Source of the DNA: Paraphysomonas bandaiensis
Lineage: Eukaryota > Chrysophyceae
Length of the DNA stretch: 63,394 nucleotides
Assembly: GCA_965644295.1 (NCBI GenBank)
Contig: CBFFRP010000179.1
Location: forward strand, 1-63,394
Direction of reading: 5' to 3'
The translations under genes and the position numbers were made by a program. Positions 35,701 through 46,685 of the stretch are shown piece by piece. How positions within the stretch are numbered: position 1 is the first letter of the stretch; every line of letters starts with the position of its first letter. The notes below the pieces were generated by a model, which saw nothing but the letters and a program-made list of their open reading frames with translations, made no database searches and was not told the DNA's origin.

Positions 35701-38195
35701 ATGTACGCATACAACGACATTGGAAGAGAATACTGGCGCAAAGAGCTGTGCGACGACTTGTGACTATAACTCGTGCTGCGACCCTTGTTGCTAGGTATCT
35801 GTTTAAGAGAAAACTGAGACTCAGGGAGCCAGTCGGGAAGAGACGACTATATAGTCGTGTCATTCGACATTTTATGGAATGTGTTGGGTTTAGAGTTAGA
35901 GATAAGAAGCAAAAAGAAGTGTTTAAGAAGATTGAATCTGCTCCTAGACACTGGACCAGGAATGGGTATTCAATGCGAGAACTTGGTAGGCGACACGATT
36001 TATTCCTTAAGCGATTCAACGCGTGCTTAAAGATCCAGTCTCTTTTCCGAATGAAGCTAGCATCGGTTTTTGTCGCCGAGTATCGAAGGGAAGTACATAC
36101 TAGACGAAATTTAGTCGTATCAATGTGTGGTGTGAAACTGTGTCGCAAGCTCCACCACAGACGTCGGAAAGTTTCTGCTGCAGTAACGTTACAACGCGTG
36201 TGGAGAGGGGCGAGTTCACGCTGGAAGTTAATGATACGCGTGCTGGCGGGTATAAAAATAAATACGTGCTGGCGCAAGTACAGGCAATACTGGAAGCTGA
36301 AGCGCTGTATTCGAAGAACAGAAGTACCAGTGCAAATAGTATTACATGGGGTCAGGGAGTTGCCTGCGAATTTGGTATTGTCAAAAACTGTTAAGGTTCG
36401 CGTGTCAGTATGGTGGGCTAGTTTGCTTCATCTAGTTGAGCAGGATGACTTTAAGACAGTGATTGAAACCAAGCAGCCTAACATTGTCCGGACCACTTCT
36501 CTCTACGAGTGTGTTGAACAGCCCCGAGTAGACCCCCCGATATCTCCCCTAAAGTTTCAAAATTCCAGCGTGCCAACTTCACCCGTGAAACACAATATAA
36601 ATCACAGGAAACTATCTCTCTCACAGACTGCTTACATTTTGCGAAATAAAGAGAGTGGGCGAACGAAAACTGCGGCGGACAAATTAGCAGAATTTGCGAG
36701 GATACATGGTACTCGCGGAGCAAATATTAGGATGGGCGGGTCGTACGACGACTATAAATTAAACAAGCCTGGCAATGCTCGCGTCAAAAAAGCCTTTCAG
36801 AATGCTGTGAAAAAGTCACTAATAATACAAAGTGCGTCCTCTTCACAGGACAACAATGACCAACTCAAGGAAGAAGAATCGGACAGTGATAGCAGTAGCA
36901 GTAGCAGCAGCGATAGTGAGTCTGTACGCGAATCACGCGACAATTCCGGTGCCGGATCCCTGAATATAAGTAATGACAGCATTGGTCGAGAGTGTATAAA
37001 TACACTAGGTTCTAACCTCATAGGAAGTGTAGCTCCAAAGAGCAGAACAATGCTGTTTACACAACCCAGCAGTAAAGATTTCGCGGCTGCTAGTATCCTC
37101 CGAACAACATGTCTGAAGCCCGTATTGAAAACTCCCACTCCGAAGCCGAATGCTATGAATTTGTTGAGTAGAAAAACTTTAAGCACAGTATTTAGTGGGC
37201 GTTCAATGTTTGAGTCATACAGAGGCTTTGATAGAAGTTCACATGACACAGTTGTTCAGAAAGATGTAAAATATACTGTAGATCTACAAGATGAAACTCT
37301 GTACATACCAGGTTGTCACGGAAACTCTGTGATACGCTTCGACTTTTTCGATGGAGAGTAAGTAATTACTTGTACATAAAGGATGTGTTTTTAACTTTTG
37401 AAGTAGAAGAAAAATTGGGACCAATACTTTCCTTTTGTCGTCTGATCAGAGTCTAATGTTTTGGGGAGGAGAGATGACACGTAAAGTGGATGTGAATACA
37501 ACGAAGAAGAATGTAGTTTTAGGAAAGAAGTCTTTTCCAGTAGAGCGATCTCGTTTGGGTATGTCTCAAGCTTGCCCTCTGTTTGAAGTTCGTGTGGCAG
37601 CTGGAGCCGCTTTCCGGTCCAGGTTGGTGCCGTCTCTATAAATGATTGTCACATCCATGTGGTTTTAATATATTATTATCATTAGATGTGGGTGGGCTAT
37701 GGTGAGTTTTCGTGGTAGTGGTCCAATGAAACGTCGAAATAAAACAAAGGGCATATTGAAGAGTCTCTTGGAGAGTTGGGATAACATGTATATTTCAATG
37801 GATGGAGAAATTCTATTTTTCTATACCTCCAAGAGCGCTGCCGAGCCAACGGCTGTGCTGTCACTTGGGCAAGTAAAGAGCATTCACATGGACTTAGCCG
37901 AATCCACTGGAAATAATGTCAATGCAAGGAAGGGAACAAAGTACGTAGAAGATAAGTTCGTCGTCGTACTAACTACACAAGGTCGAGATGTTATACACCT
38001 CAGGTATTCACTGCACCATAATCATTGTCGTTATTGTTTAAGAATTTGCTCAGGTTCCAGGACTCAATGGCACGAGAGAATTGGGTACGAACTCTTGTGT
38101 ACGCCGTAGACTACAACAGAGACTCTTTATTAAAGAAGCTGCCTGGGAATGTGCGTGACCATTCTGGAAGTCAGGATAGGTCACGTCGACGATAG
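32714..38195 (+). CDS. Large scaffold protein: PDZ, IQ motifs, C2-like, PH
   Basis: Five exons, 32714-34189, 34242-37357, 37407-37622, 37686-38003 and 38054-38195, join to about 1755 residues. The start is taken as MMQRIQSSPQ at 32714; the frame is open to 32552, but the upstream part looks non-coding. Residues 1-490 are unrecognised (VARKNDVRFIDYDVDPMHLI, a CRAC near 300). A PDZ-like domain lies at about 562-645 (LLVLERVSYK, ILVRGFLPDCP, GDELLTVAGTSVEG). A coiled-coil stretch follows (about 695-740). Several IQ-like calmodulin motifs lie at about 961-1155 (VKLQKQFRNWR, LKIQSLFRM, VTLQRVWRGAS). A Ser/Asp tract sits near 36886-36920. Then a C2-like segment (about 1500-1560) and a C-terminal PH domain (about 1603-1735) with KSLLESWDNMYISMDG and the invariant Trp in ENWVRTLVYA. 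It probably links membrane lipids to cytoskeleton or calmodulin signalling; inference only. Confidence 0.82.
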
Positions 38196-38578
38196 ATTCG
38201 ATCATTGAAATTTATAAATATATGGTATTGTATGCATTGTATATTACGGCATTTTTCTGTTTTTCTGATAGCTTCCGTATTTCATATGGCACCGTTTGAA
38301 AGCTAAGTTTACATATTAGCTATTGATTCTTCTTCAAGATACAGTATTATTATGACTAAAGTATTTGGTAGCAATTTTGCCAGTTTTTTTTTTTTAATAT
38401 TTGTAATGTAAATTGTATAATATATATCGTGTTAAATATTCATGTTAAATATTTGTACATAAACTTTCTTCTACTATCTATTTCAGTTAAATAAGTTTAT
38501 CTTTTACAGTCACTGAGAGTGAGTAGCGGTCGATTAACAGTTTTTATCACGCTAATGCTGTCAACAAGCAGATACAAC

Positions 38579-39350
38579 CAGGGTTCGGTAACAATATATT
38601 GCAATGTTGCAGTATATTGTAAAATATATTGATTGGTGGACCGGCAAAATATTCCATCAATACATCAATATTGTTTCTGTTAAAGTAGCTCACAATAGTA
38701 TTGCAATATATTGCCATATCCATAAAACTTCTTAACAGTAGGGTGCAATATATAAGTCCATGTACATAAATATCCGGAAAATAAGTAAAAGCCTATTTTT
38801 GATGTTGCTTTCAAGGTGTTATGTATCGCCAGCTCAAACAATACTCTACACCTCTACATGTGACATGTATGTACTGTAATTCTCTTAATGTAATATAGAT
38901 ATCATAGTGATAGTGATATATCCTCTATCTGCTTTAACGAAAACAATTCCATTGTTTATTGATCCAAATTTTGAGAATAAAATTTTAAAACTCCAAGCAA
39001 AACTCCTACTGCACATAATATTCTATTGTTTTTGAAAAGGCTGATCGACAGTTGTGGCCGGATGCAAGCATATTTTAATCAGTATTGGACGAATATGGTG
39101 ATGTTGACGTCACCGATGATGGCTCAAAGGATGAGTATGAGGAAATTAGTTAGAAGTAGTGGGTTTGATTATCAAGTGACCTTATAATAACAAGTACTAA
39201 TAATTGAAGTTACTATTTTGTTTACTTACTGATTAAAGATACGAAAATATTGTTGCAAAAGTGTTGTTAGGCCGGTTTAAACACTCTTTCAAAACTATTG
39301 ATGGAACGCTATCTAAGAATAGTATTGCAATATATATTTCCCTTTCCCTG
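38579..39350 (+). mobile_element. 772-bp hAT-type element, second near-complete copy
   Basis: Left end CAGGGTTCGGTAACAATATA at 38579, right end ATATATTTCCCTTTCCCTG ending at 39350. Flanks GATACAAC (38571-38578) and CATACAAC (39351-39358) match at 7 of 8 bases, as expected for an aged hAT target duplication. Internal matches to the 20750 element include TTGTGGCCGGATGCAAGCAT and GTTGACGTCACCGATGATGG, the latter from the old transposase tail. No intact protein. Confidence 0.85.
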
Positions 39351-41210
39351 CATACAACAATCAAGCTTGTTGGTAAGTTTTATGAGTTAAACGCAGATTT
39401 AAAAAATCAGTGGAACTATTTAGATAGGAGGGGTAAAATATGTCACATGGTATTCGGCTCAAACGTAAGTTCTTGATCAGTAGCAGTATGTACAATGGTA
39501 TGTTCACTTTCCCATACCTTAACAAAGATTACGCGGACCTTCGTGACCATGCATGACTCAGTATAAGACTCAGTATGGCAATGGCTGAGCACCCTCTTCC
39601 CCTAAAATGCGTGGGGTTGTTGCAGTCATGTTTGGACTATGTAAGTACAGTGTAGATCTTCACTAGGGTTTCTTAGTTTAATGTTTAATCAGCACTACAC
39701 TGTACTACGACACACTCGCGGAATGGGGCAGTTAATATCATTAAAAATTTAAAACATAAAAGATATTTCACGTTTGAAACATCGATCAATTACAATTGCA
39801 ATTATTATATGCTGTCCCAATTTCATTATAGTGCCAATAATTGACAATTAGTTTTTGCGCAGTCCTGGGACACACACACACACACAATAACAGGTGAGAT
39901 ATATCCCTTTCCTTTTATCTTCTCTCTGCTATTGTGCTTTATATCTTTATATTAGCACCCTCTGTAAACTGGGCTTGAAAAATATTTTTTATTTAGTCAT
40001 ATTAAATTCTCCCAAATTTAATTCATCTGTTCATCTATAACAAACCATTCATTTGTGTTGTCATTGAACAAGTTATGCAAGTATATATTTGCTCCTTCTT
40101 GGTAACAATCAAAAAGTCCCCAAAATAATAGATTTAAGGCTGTGTTAATCGTCGCGTTAGTTTTAAAAACTAATTTTAGATCATTTATTATATTAACTGC
40201 ATTTCATTATCCATCATTGCATTTTACGGCGAAGAAATAGTCACTTATTTATATATTACAATTTGTGTTTTACACTACTGTCTGCTACCTGCTTGTCAGA
40301 CAGCTATTATTATCCACCTCCACAACCAACTACAGTGTCTATTATCCATTCGTAAACAACGTCAAACCCACTTGGCCAGGTTTCGTCCTTCGAACTACTT
40401 GTCCCATTACTCAGCTTACGCATACGCAGCAGTACATCTTATGAATCCTGGAATATTCTTTGTGTGAGGCACCAAACAAACTCCAACATATATCTACACT
40501 ATGCATATATGGGTTATACATGATTAAGAACCTCGTGCATTCATTCAGAGGGGTAAGCCAATGCCTTTGCAAGATCTACACTATAAACAAGGGGTGGGGG
40601 AATCAAGTAGCTCTCACAGGGAAGATCATGGAGCAGATATTGTGGTAGAGGTGCATAATCAGTGCTGTTGACTGTTGCATGTATGTGTCTGTGCTGCCGT
40701 GATGACTGTGAATGCACTGCGCTGCATCATATTTTTCGGGAATAAATTGAAGCAGAAATGCTCTATATAACTGCAGTACAACTACGGCTGGAATACACAT
40801 AATTATTGACTCAATATTAGAGGCATCTTTGAACAAAAATATACAAAGGATGCTGATATGTGACAGTTACTGCTATACACTGCAACCTATACACAACTAC
40901 AGCTCGAATACGGATCGTAATACAGTATTCAATTATTAGAATTCAGAAATACGGTAGATTTATCCCATCTCATACTCTAATAATCCTAGTTTTTCCTAAA
41001 ATCCAACTATTTTCAATTGTCATTATCGTAGAAATTAGCAATTTCTTGATTTTGAATCTGAAGAATTCAACCATTTCTGGGAAATAGACACACAAATAAG
41101 ATACGCTTGTCAACACATCACAAGCACAATCACAAGCACAATCACACGCACAATCACAATCACAGCAACAGCAGCAACAACAACAACAACAACAACAACA
41201 GCCTGTAGTC
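39351..41210. other. Gene-free stretch before the M15 gene
   Basis: No supported gene over about 1.86 kb. It contains the shared fragment described at 40733-40840 and, just upstream of 41211, a CACAATCACAAG and CAACAA repeat tract (41105-41190) in the presumed 5' UTR of the M15 gene. Confidence 0.45.
40733..40840 (-). repeat. Shared coding-like fragment, copy 1
   Basis: The minus strand reads FKDASNIESIIMCIPAVVVL and FIPEKYDA. The same DNA (GATGCCTCTAATATTGAG, ATTCCAGCCGTAGTT) recurs at 44292-44402 on the plus strand, and a weaker copy follows at 40880-40945. It is a diverged interspersed repeat of unknown origin. Confidence 0.6.
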
Positions 41211-42907
41211 ATGCAAAAACTACTGTTTGCACTATTAACAGCATGGATCCTGTGCACCACACTCACTATCGCCGAGACTAATCTACGTCAGAGCCCATAT
41301 CATCGCCGTGCTAAAGGTAAAGGCGGCAAGGGAGGAAAGGGAGGAAAGGGAGGTAAAGGAGGCAAAGGGGGTAACAATGGGGGGTCAGATGATGATGAGA
41401 CAGCTGATTTTAATGAACTGAATGTCGTAAATAACTTTCCGCCAGATGCGTATGTGGTGGAAGATATCACTGAATTACCGCCTGCTCCTATAGAGCTGCA
41501 GTTGTCCGTTCCTACACCAGAGGATATTGACCCCTTTGAAAACATTGAAGATTCGTCATACATCATCGAGGCAGGAAGAGAATATTATGTTTACGCAATT
41601 GTTCCTCCTCCTGTAAGCACGACATCTGTTGCTGGGACTAACGACCACAGACCGTTACATCAGTGAATGGTATTGGCGTGGCTTTTGGAAACACGGATGA
41701 AAGCGTGGTAGTTACACCATTGGTGTCAAGCGGGGTTTCTAATTTGGGTACTTACAGTGACGGATCAACTCTATACCGCCTACAGATGTCAATTCCTTCG
41801 TCGACGTGCACAAGTAACAGTCACACGGGGTCAATAAATGGATGTTTTGCAATGGATTACAGTTTGTATTCTATAAGCGATAATGGCGAAGTCTCTGAAC
41901 CAGCCAAATCAACATCACATATTTCCTGTGGTAGTGTGTGCTCTGGAAACTCTGTTTGTGCTGTGGGGTGCCAGTCATGTGATGCCGGAGATCAAGTGTC
42001 CGGGTCTGATACCCCAGTATCTCGCAAATTTGATTTGGGTACTACCACTGGGTCATTTGAATTAATGTATGAAACATATGGCGTTCCAGATCGCGTAAAG
42101 GTGTGGAATGATGGTACACTGTTACATGATAGCGGGTGCTTGGGAACATATGGCGAATACAACTTCGATATTCAATTTAGCAGTTCTTCCTCTGAGGTTA
42201 GGGTAGATGTGGAGCCTCTTTGCACGTGCTCAACTGGTGGTCCTTGTTCTGGTACAGCGTGGTACTTTCATATTCAATGCCCTGAAATTGCGAGTCCACC
42301 AACACCCCAGCCAACTGAATCTTGCACTCTAGGCGAGCAATCTGGATGTTCGACATCTGTTGCGAGTGGGCTCACTGCTCAAATTATATCAAAATTGGAA
42401 ACCATGGGGTATGATTTCGAGGATCTAGATGACGAATGGGTGCACTGTACCGATCCTTGTGTGAACTCCCTTCAAGAGAAGGCAGCTAAATCACTTGTAA
42501 AAGCTGCTAAGTCCAAAGATGATTTCATTACTCTAACCTCCGCCTTCCGATCGTCGGCCCAACAGTACCTATTGTACGACTGGAGGAATCGTGGCTTATG
42601 TAACCTTGGATTGGTTGCAAAACCAGGCACTTCTAACCATGAGAGCGGAAGGGCTATCGACACGGCAAATTACAACTACTGGAAGGATACACTGACTGAC
42701 GATAAACGTGGTTGGTCTCACCCATTTCCCACTCGTGACCCCGTTCATTTTGAGTACACCACTGCCACTAATATCGCAAAAAATAACCTAATGGCATTCC
42801 AGAAATTATGGAACGAAAACAATCCTGACGATAAAATTATAGAGGACGGTTTATACGGCACTAATACGGAAAATGCCTTTTCTAAAGCCCCGTGCAATGG
42901 GTGGTAA
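41211..42907 (+). CDS. Secreted M15-type (VanY-like) peptidase with peptidoglycan-binding-like tail
   Basis: Exons 41211-41612 and 41651-42907 join in phase 0 across a 38-bp intron (GTAAGC...GACTAAC...CACAG), giving 552 residues. Residues 1-21 are a signal peptide (MQKLLFALLTAWILC). Residues 34-55 are Lys/Gly repeats (GKGGKGGKGG) that could bind an acidic surface. The middle has an unrecognised cysteine-rich region (CGSVCSGNSVCAVGCQSC), then a PTPQPT linker. The C-terminal part matches D,D-carboxypeptidase family M15: LTSAFRSSAQQYLLYDW, SNHESGRAID with zinc ligands near H464 and D471, and DPVHFEY with H500. The last 40 residues (LMAFQKLWNENNP, DGLYGTNTENAF) look like a peptidoglycan-binding repeat. 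Such enzymes cut peptide cross-links of bacterial cell walls. A eukaryote with this gene may use it against bacteria or to digest them. A bacterial origin followed by intron gain is inference. Confidence 0.85.
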
Positions 42908-44701
42908 GGCGTGTGGATTATCAATTAGTTTGCTATTTGCTATCATACATTTCAGCAACTAAAGCATTGCTATAGTAGTAATTATCAAAACTATAATGAC
43001 ATGTATACGTATTCTCTATTCCAGCACATATGTATGGCACTGTTTAACTATATTACATCATAATCACGTATAATTAAGTCCGGATAACTTCTCTCAGCTG
43101 CACAGCCACCATAACATGAAGTTACCTCTATCTAAAACGAGACACTAATTCTTAACGCTATATGTGTTGCCTGTGAAGTGATTACACTGTCGGAATTACA
43201 CTTTTAGCTTCCAGCTACTGCTTCAAAATGAGCTATTTAGCTATTTAGGAACTTCTATATTTTATGGACTTCTGTTGACACATGTAATACTTGAATATTG
43301 GATACTAATGAAAGTTACAATATCGTCGATTTTGATATTAAATACAGTACACCAGTATTTTGTTAGATATATTCATTTTACATACACTTTTTTGACTACA
43401 ACCCAAGTGAATCGATTAGATATACATACTACTGTACATCCACGATAGCATTGGCACAAAGAGCTTATGATATCAACTGTATTCGATATCAAAGAGATTG
43501 TTGGTATACCTTGTCAGGTATACCGGGTCATATACCGCTACATCCACTACATATACATTTAACGTTTCCATAGCCCTGTCATTCAGCAGCTCGTGCCAAA
43601 GACAACGCACTGACGTTGTAGTGGTATACCAGTTTACGTTCGGTGGAACTGTCAAAACGAACAACTTTATTTTGTAATTATCAGTGTCAATGAAATACAG
43701 CACAAACAAAGCCACCGTATATTATGGGCTACTAGACACTAGGCTCACAATCAGTAACAATCAATTGGCATTTGGTAAACAAAACTTATGTTTCAATTGT
43801 GTCGATTCGACGGTCTGGGGGCGCTCAGATTTCCCACTGACGTTGCGTAATTACGAAAGTTATTGTATTTCCCTGGTACAACATAGTGGTAGAATTATTG
43901 GACCAGACCAGTACAAGCATGTGTTGTCCAGGGAGTAACGGAACTACAGCTTGGTTTGTGTCATCGCGAAATTTAAAATGAAACTAGAAGATTAATCTCG
44001 ACATTTCTATCATCCACAAAGTAAACTCGTGCAACAGCAAACTCAAGCGACTCTTTCAATTCACATCCAAATTCCACACCAAGATATGAAGGCAGACTAT
44101 GAAACTCATACAACGTACTGAGGATTTTAATTCGAGTTGTAAGTGTTGTTTGGTTTCAGTGTGAGATATCCTCTTGATAGTCTTTAGCATTACAGTGCAT
44201 AGGAGTGTAATAGTGATAGTACATGCTCGTTAATGTGCGTAGAGCGAGATGGTGGTGAGAGTAGAGCGGAGAGCATCCTTCGTGTATTTTTGTTCCAAGA
44301 TGCCTCTAATATTGAGACAACAATTATCTGTATTCCAGCCGTAGTTATATTTCAGTATTATAGAAGATATTTGCTTCAATATTTTCCCGAAAACAAAAGA
44401 TGCTGACTGCAGTACCATAAAAAGCTGAAATGTGTCACTGAATCTATAAAAAACCGAAAAAGTATTAGAAAACCCGAAAAAGTATTAGAAAACCCCGAAA
44501 AAGTATGAAAATCTCAATATTTTGGAATTCTCGGTATACCGTAAAGGAGTGTGCCTATGTTGAGGAAATTTCTTTTCTTTGGTCTTTGTCCTCGTGTGCA
44601 TGTGCATATATATACATACACATCTCAACTCATCTCATTATTTTGCAGTATATTAAAACACTATTAGTCTCATATAATCTCTGCATATATTTAGTATTAA
44701 T
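42908..44701. other. Gene-free stretch
   Basis: No supported gene. Two overlapping open frames near 43473-43938 on opposite strands have no recognisable features. The shared fragment copy 2 lies at 44292-44402. Three short near-repeats of AAAACCCGAAAAAGTATTAG occur at about 44452-44505. Confidence 0.4.
44292..44402 (+). repeat. Shared coding-like fragment, copy 2
   Basis: Plus-strand counterpart of 40733-40840: CAAGATGCCTCTAATATTGA, TGTATTCCAGCCGTAGTTAT, CTTCAATATTTTCCCGAAAA. Differences cluster at third-codon-like positions, suggesting a former coding sequence. Confidence 0.6.
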
Positions 44702-46405
44702 ATGTCTAATATACCTGCCATCAATGCTGCTGCAAGGGGTGGACACTTGGATGAACTAAGGCGGCTGCGTTCACTGGACCCTCCATGTCCATGGAATGAT
44801 GAGACTTACACTGCTGCTGCAGAGGGTGGACGCTCTAATGTCCTGGATTGGATTCGTTTGCAGAACCCTCCATGTCTAAGGGATGTAGAGACTTGTATGA
44901 AGGATGCTGCTAGAAGAGGAAACGTGAAAGTGATGGAGTGGCTTCGTTCACTAAATCCTGAATCTGAATGGGATGCATGGCCTTGCATATTGAGTGCAGC
45001 TGAGGGTGGACACTCTAATGTTCTGGATTGGATTCGTTTGCAGAACCCTCCATGTCTAAGGGATGTAGAGACTTGTATGAAGGATGCTGCTAGAAGAGGA
45101 AACGTGAAAGTGATGGAGTGGCTTCGTTCACTAAATCCTGAATTTGAATGGGATGCATGGCCTTGCATATTGAGTGCAGCAGAGGGTGGACACCTCGATG
45201 TCCTGGATTGGATTCGTTTGCAGAACCCTCCATGTCTAAGGGATGTAGAGACTTGTATGAAGGATGCTGCTAGAAGAGGAAACGTGAAAGTGATGAAGTG
45301 GCTTCGTTCACTAAATCCTGAATATGAATGGGATGCATGGCCTTTCATTAAGGCTGCGGCTGAGGGTGGACACTCTAATGTCCTGGATTGGATTCGTTTG
45401 CAGAACCCTCCATGTCTAAGGGATGGAGAGACTTGTATGGAGGCGGCTGCTAGAAGAGGAAACGTGAAAGTGATGGAGTGGCTTCGTTCACTAAATCCTG
45501 AATTTGAATGGGATGCATGGCCTTGCATATTGAGTGCAGCTGAGGGTGGACACCTCGATGTCCTGGATTGGATTCATTTGCAGAACCCTCCATGTCTAAG
45601 GGATGTAGAGACTTGTATGGAGGCGGCTGCTAGAAGAGGAAACGTGAAAGTGATGAAGTGGCTTCGTTTACTAAATCCTGAAACTGAATGGGATGCATGG
45701 CCTTGCATCGAGGCTGCGGCTGAGGGTGGACACTCTAATGTTCTGGATTGGATTCGTTTGCAGAACCCTGCATGTCTAAGGGATGTAGAGACTTGTATGA
45801 AGGATGCTGCTAGAAGAGGAAACGTGAAAGTGATGAAGTGGCTTCGTTCACTAAATCCTGAATCTGAATGGGATGCATGGCCTTTCATTAAGGCTGCGGC
45901 TGAGGGTGGACACTCTAATGTCCTGGATTGGATACGTTTGCAGAACCCTCCATGTCTAAGGGATGGAGAGACTTGTATGGAGGCGGCTGCTAGAAGAGGA
46001 AACGTGAAAGTGATGGAGTGGCTTCGTTCACTAAATCCTGAATTTGAATGGGATGCATGGCCTTGCATATTGAGTGCAGCTGAGGGTGGACACCTCGATG
46101 TCCTGGATTGGATTCATTTGCAGAACCCTCCATGTCTAAGGGATGTAGAGACTTGTATGGAGGCGGCTGCTAGAAGAGGAAACGTGAAAGTGATGAAGTG
46201 GCTTCGTTTACTAAATCCTGAAACTGAATGGGATGCATGGCCTTGCATCGAGGCTGCGGCTGAGGGTGGACACTCTAATGTTCTGGATTGGATTCGTTTG
46301 CAGAACCCTGCATGTCTAAGGGATGTAGAGACTTGTATGAAGGATGCTGCTAGAAGAGGAAACGTGAAAGTGCTGGAGTGGCTTCGTTCACTAAGTCCTG
46401 TATAA
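44702..46405 (+). CDS. Ankyrin-type tandem repeat protein, nine 60-residue units
   Basis: A single exon of 567 residues starting at 44702. After a short N-terminal repeat (INAAARGGHLDELRRLRSL) there are nine 180-bp units, each coding two ankyrin-like repeats: AAEGGHxxVLDWIRLQNPPC, then ETCMKDAARRGNVKVMEWLR, then SLNPExEWDAW. This (A-A-x2-G-x3-V-L-x-W) style of ANK repeat is common in stramenopiles, other algae and giant viruses and acts as a protein-binding surface. No signal peptide or other domain. The units are almost identical in DNA, so the array is young or homogenised: units 4-6 and 7-9 match as a 540-bp block. Protein partners are unknown. The final unit ends LRSLSPV and stop, in place of LRSLNPE, with no sign of truncation. 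Confidence 0.85.
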   Translation: MSNIPAINAAARGGHLDELRRLRSLDPPCPWNDETYTAAAEGGRSNVLDWIRLQNPPCLRDVETCMKDAARRGNVKVMEWLRSLNPESEWDAWPCILSAAEGGHSNVLDWIRLQNPPCLRDVETCMKDAARRGNVKVMEWLRSLNPEFEWDAWPCILSAAEGGHLDVLDWIRLQNPPCLRDVETCMKDAARRGNVKVMKWLRSLNPEYEWDAWPFIKAAAEGGHSNVLDWIRLQNPPCLRDGETCMEAAARRGNVKVMEWLRSLNPEFEWDAWPCILSAAEGGHLDVLDWIHLQNPPCLRDVETCMEAAARRGNVKVMKWLRLLNPETEWDAWPCIEAAAEGGHSNVLDWIRLQNPACLRDVETCMKDAARRGNVKVMKWLRSLNPESEWDAWPFIKAAAEGGHSNVLDWIRLQNPPCLRDGETCMEAAARRGNVKVMEWLRSLNPEFEWDAWPCILSAAEGGHLDVLDWIHLQNPPCLRDVETCMEAAARRGNVKVMKWLRLLNPETEWDAWPCIEAAAEGGHSNVLDWIRLQNPACLRDVETCMKDAARRGNVKVLEWLRSLSPV

Positions 46406-46685
46406 GTCTGTTGAGATCTGAAGATTCTATATACTTGCAATTGAGTGCAGTATTATGTGAGATGCAAGGATCGAAAGATATATATGTAATTTGTACATTA
46501 TATTATGTAGTATGAAACTGAAGTAGAAGTGGATGACTATACAGGATACGATCACTGAGTGGGTGGTTTGTACACTATAGTAGTAAATGAATGGTGTTGA
46601 ACACATCGAACACAACTTAGGTTCTTTATCATGTAATGTTTATAATTTCATCTTATCAGTTGAGAATAGTAAACCTTAGCAAATA
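46406..46685. other. Spacer between the ANK gene and the copia element
   Basis: AT-rich spacer with no gene. It may include the 5' untranslated leader of the copia element, but no LTR end or primer-binding site could be assigned. Confidence 0.35.

Noticed and set aside
43473-43938. Two opposing open frames of about 80 codons
   Set aside because: No domain, splice sites or biased composition; they overlap on opposite strands and neither is convincing.
44806-46440. Minus-strand open frames across the ANK gene
   Set aside because: They mirror the 180-bp repeat on the opposite strand and have no domain; the sense strand gives a recognisable ankyrin protein.
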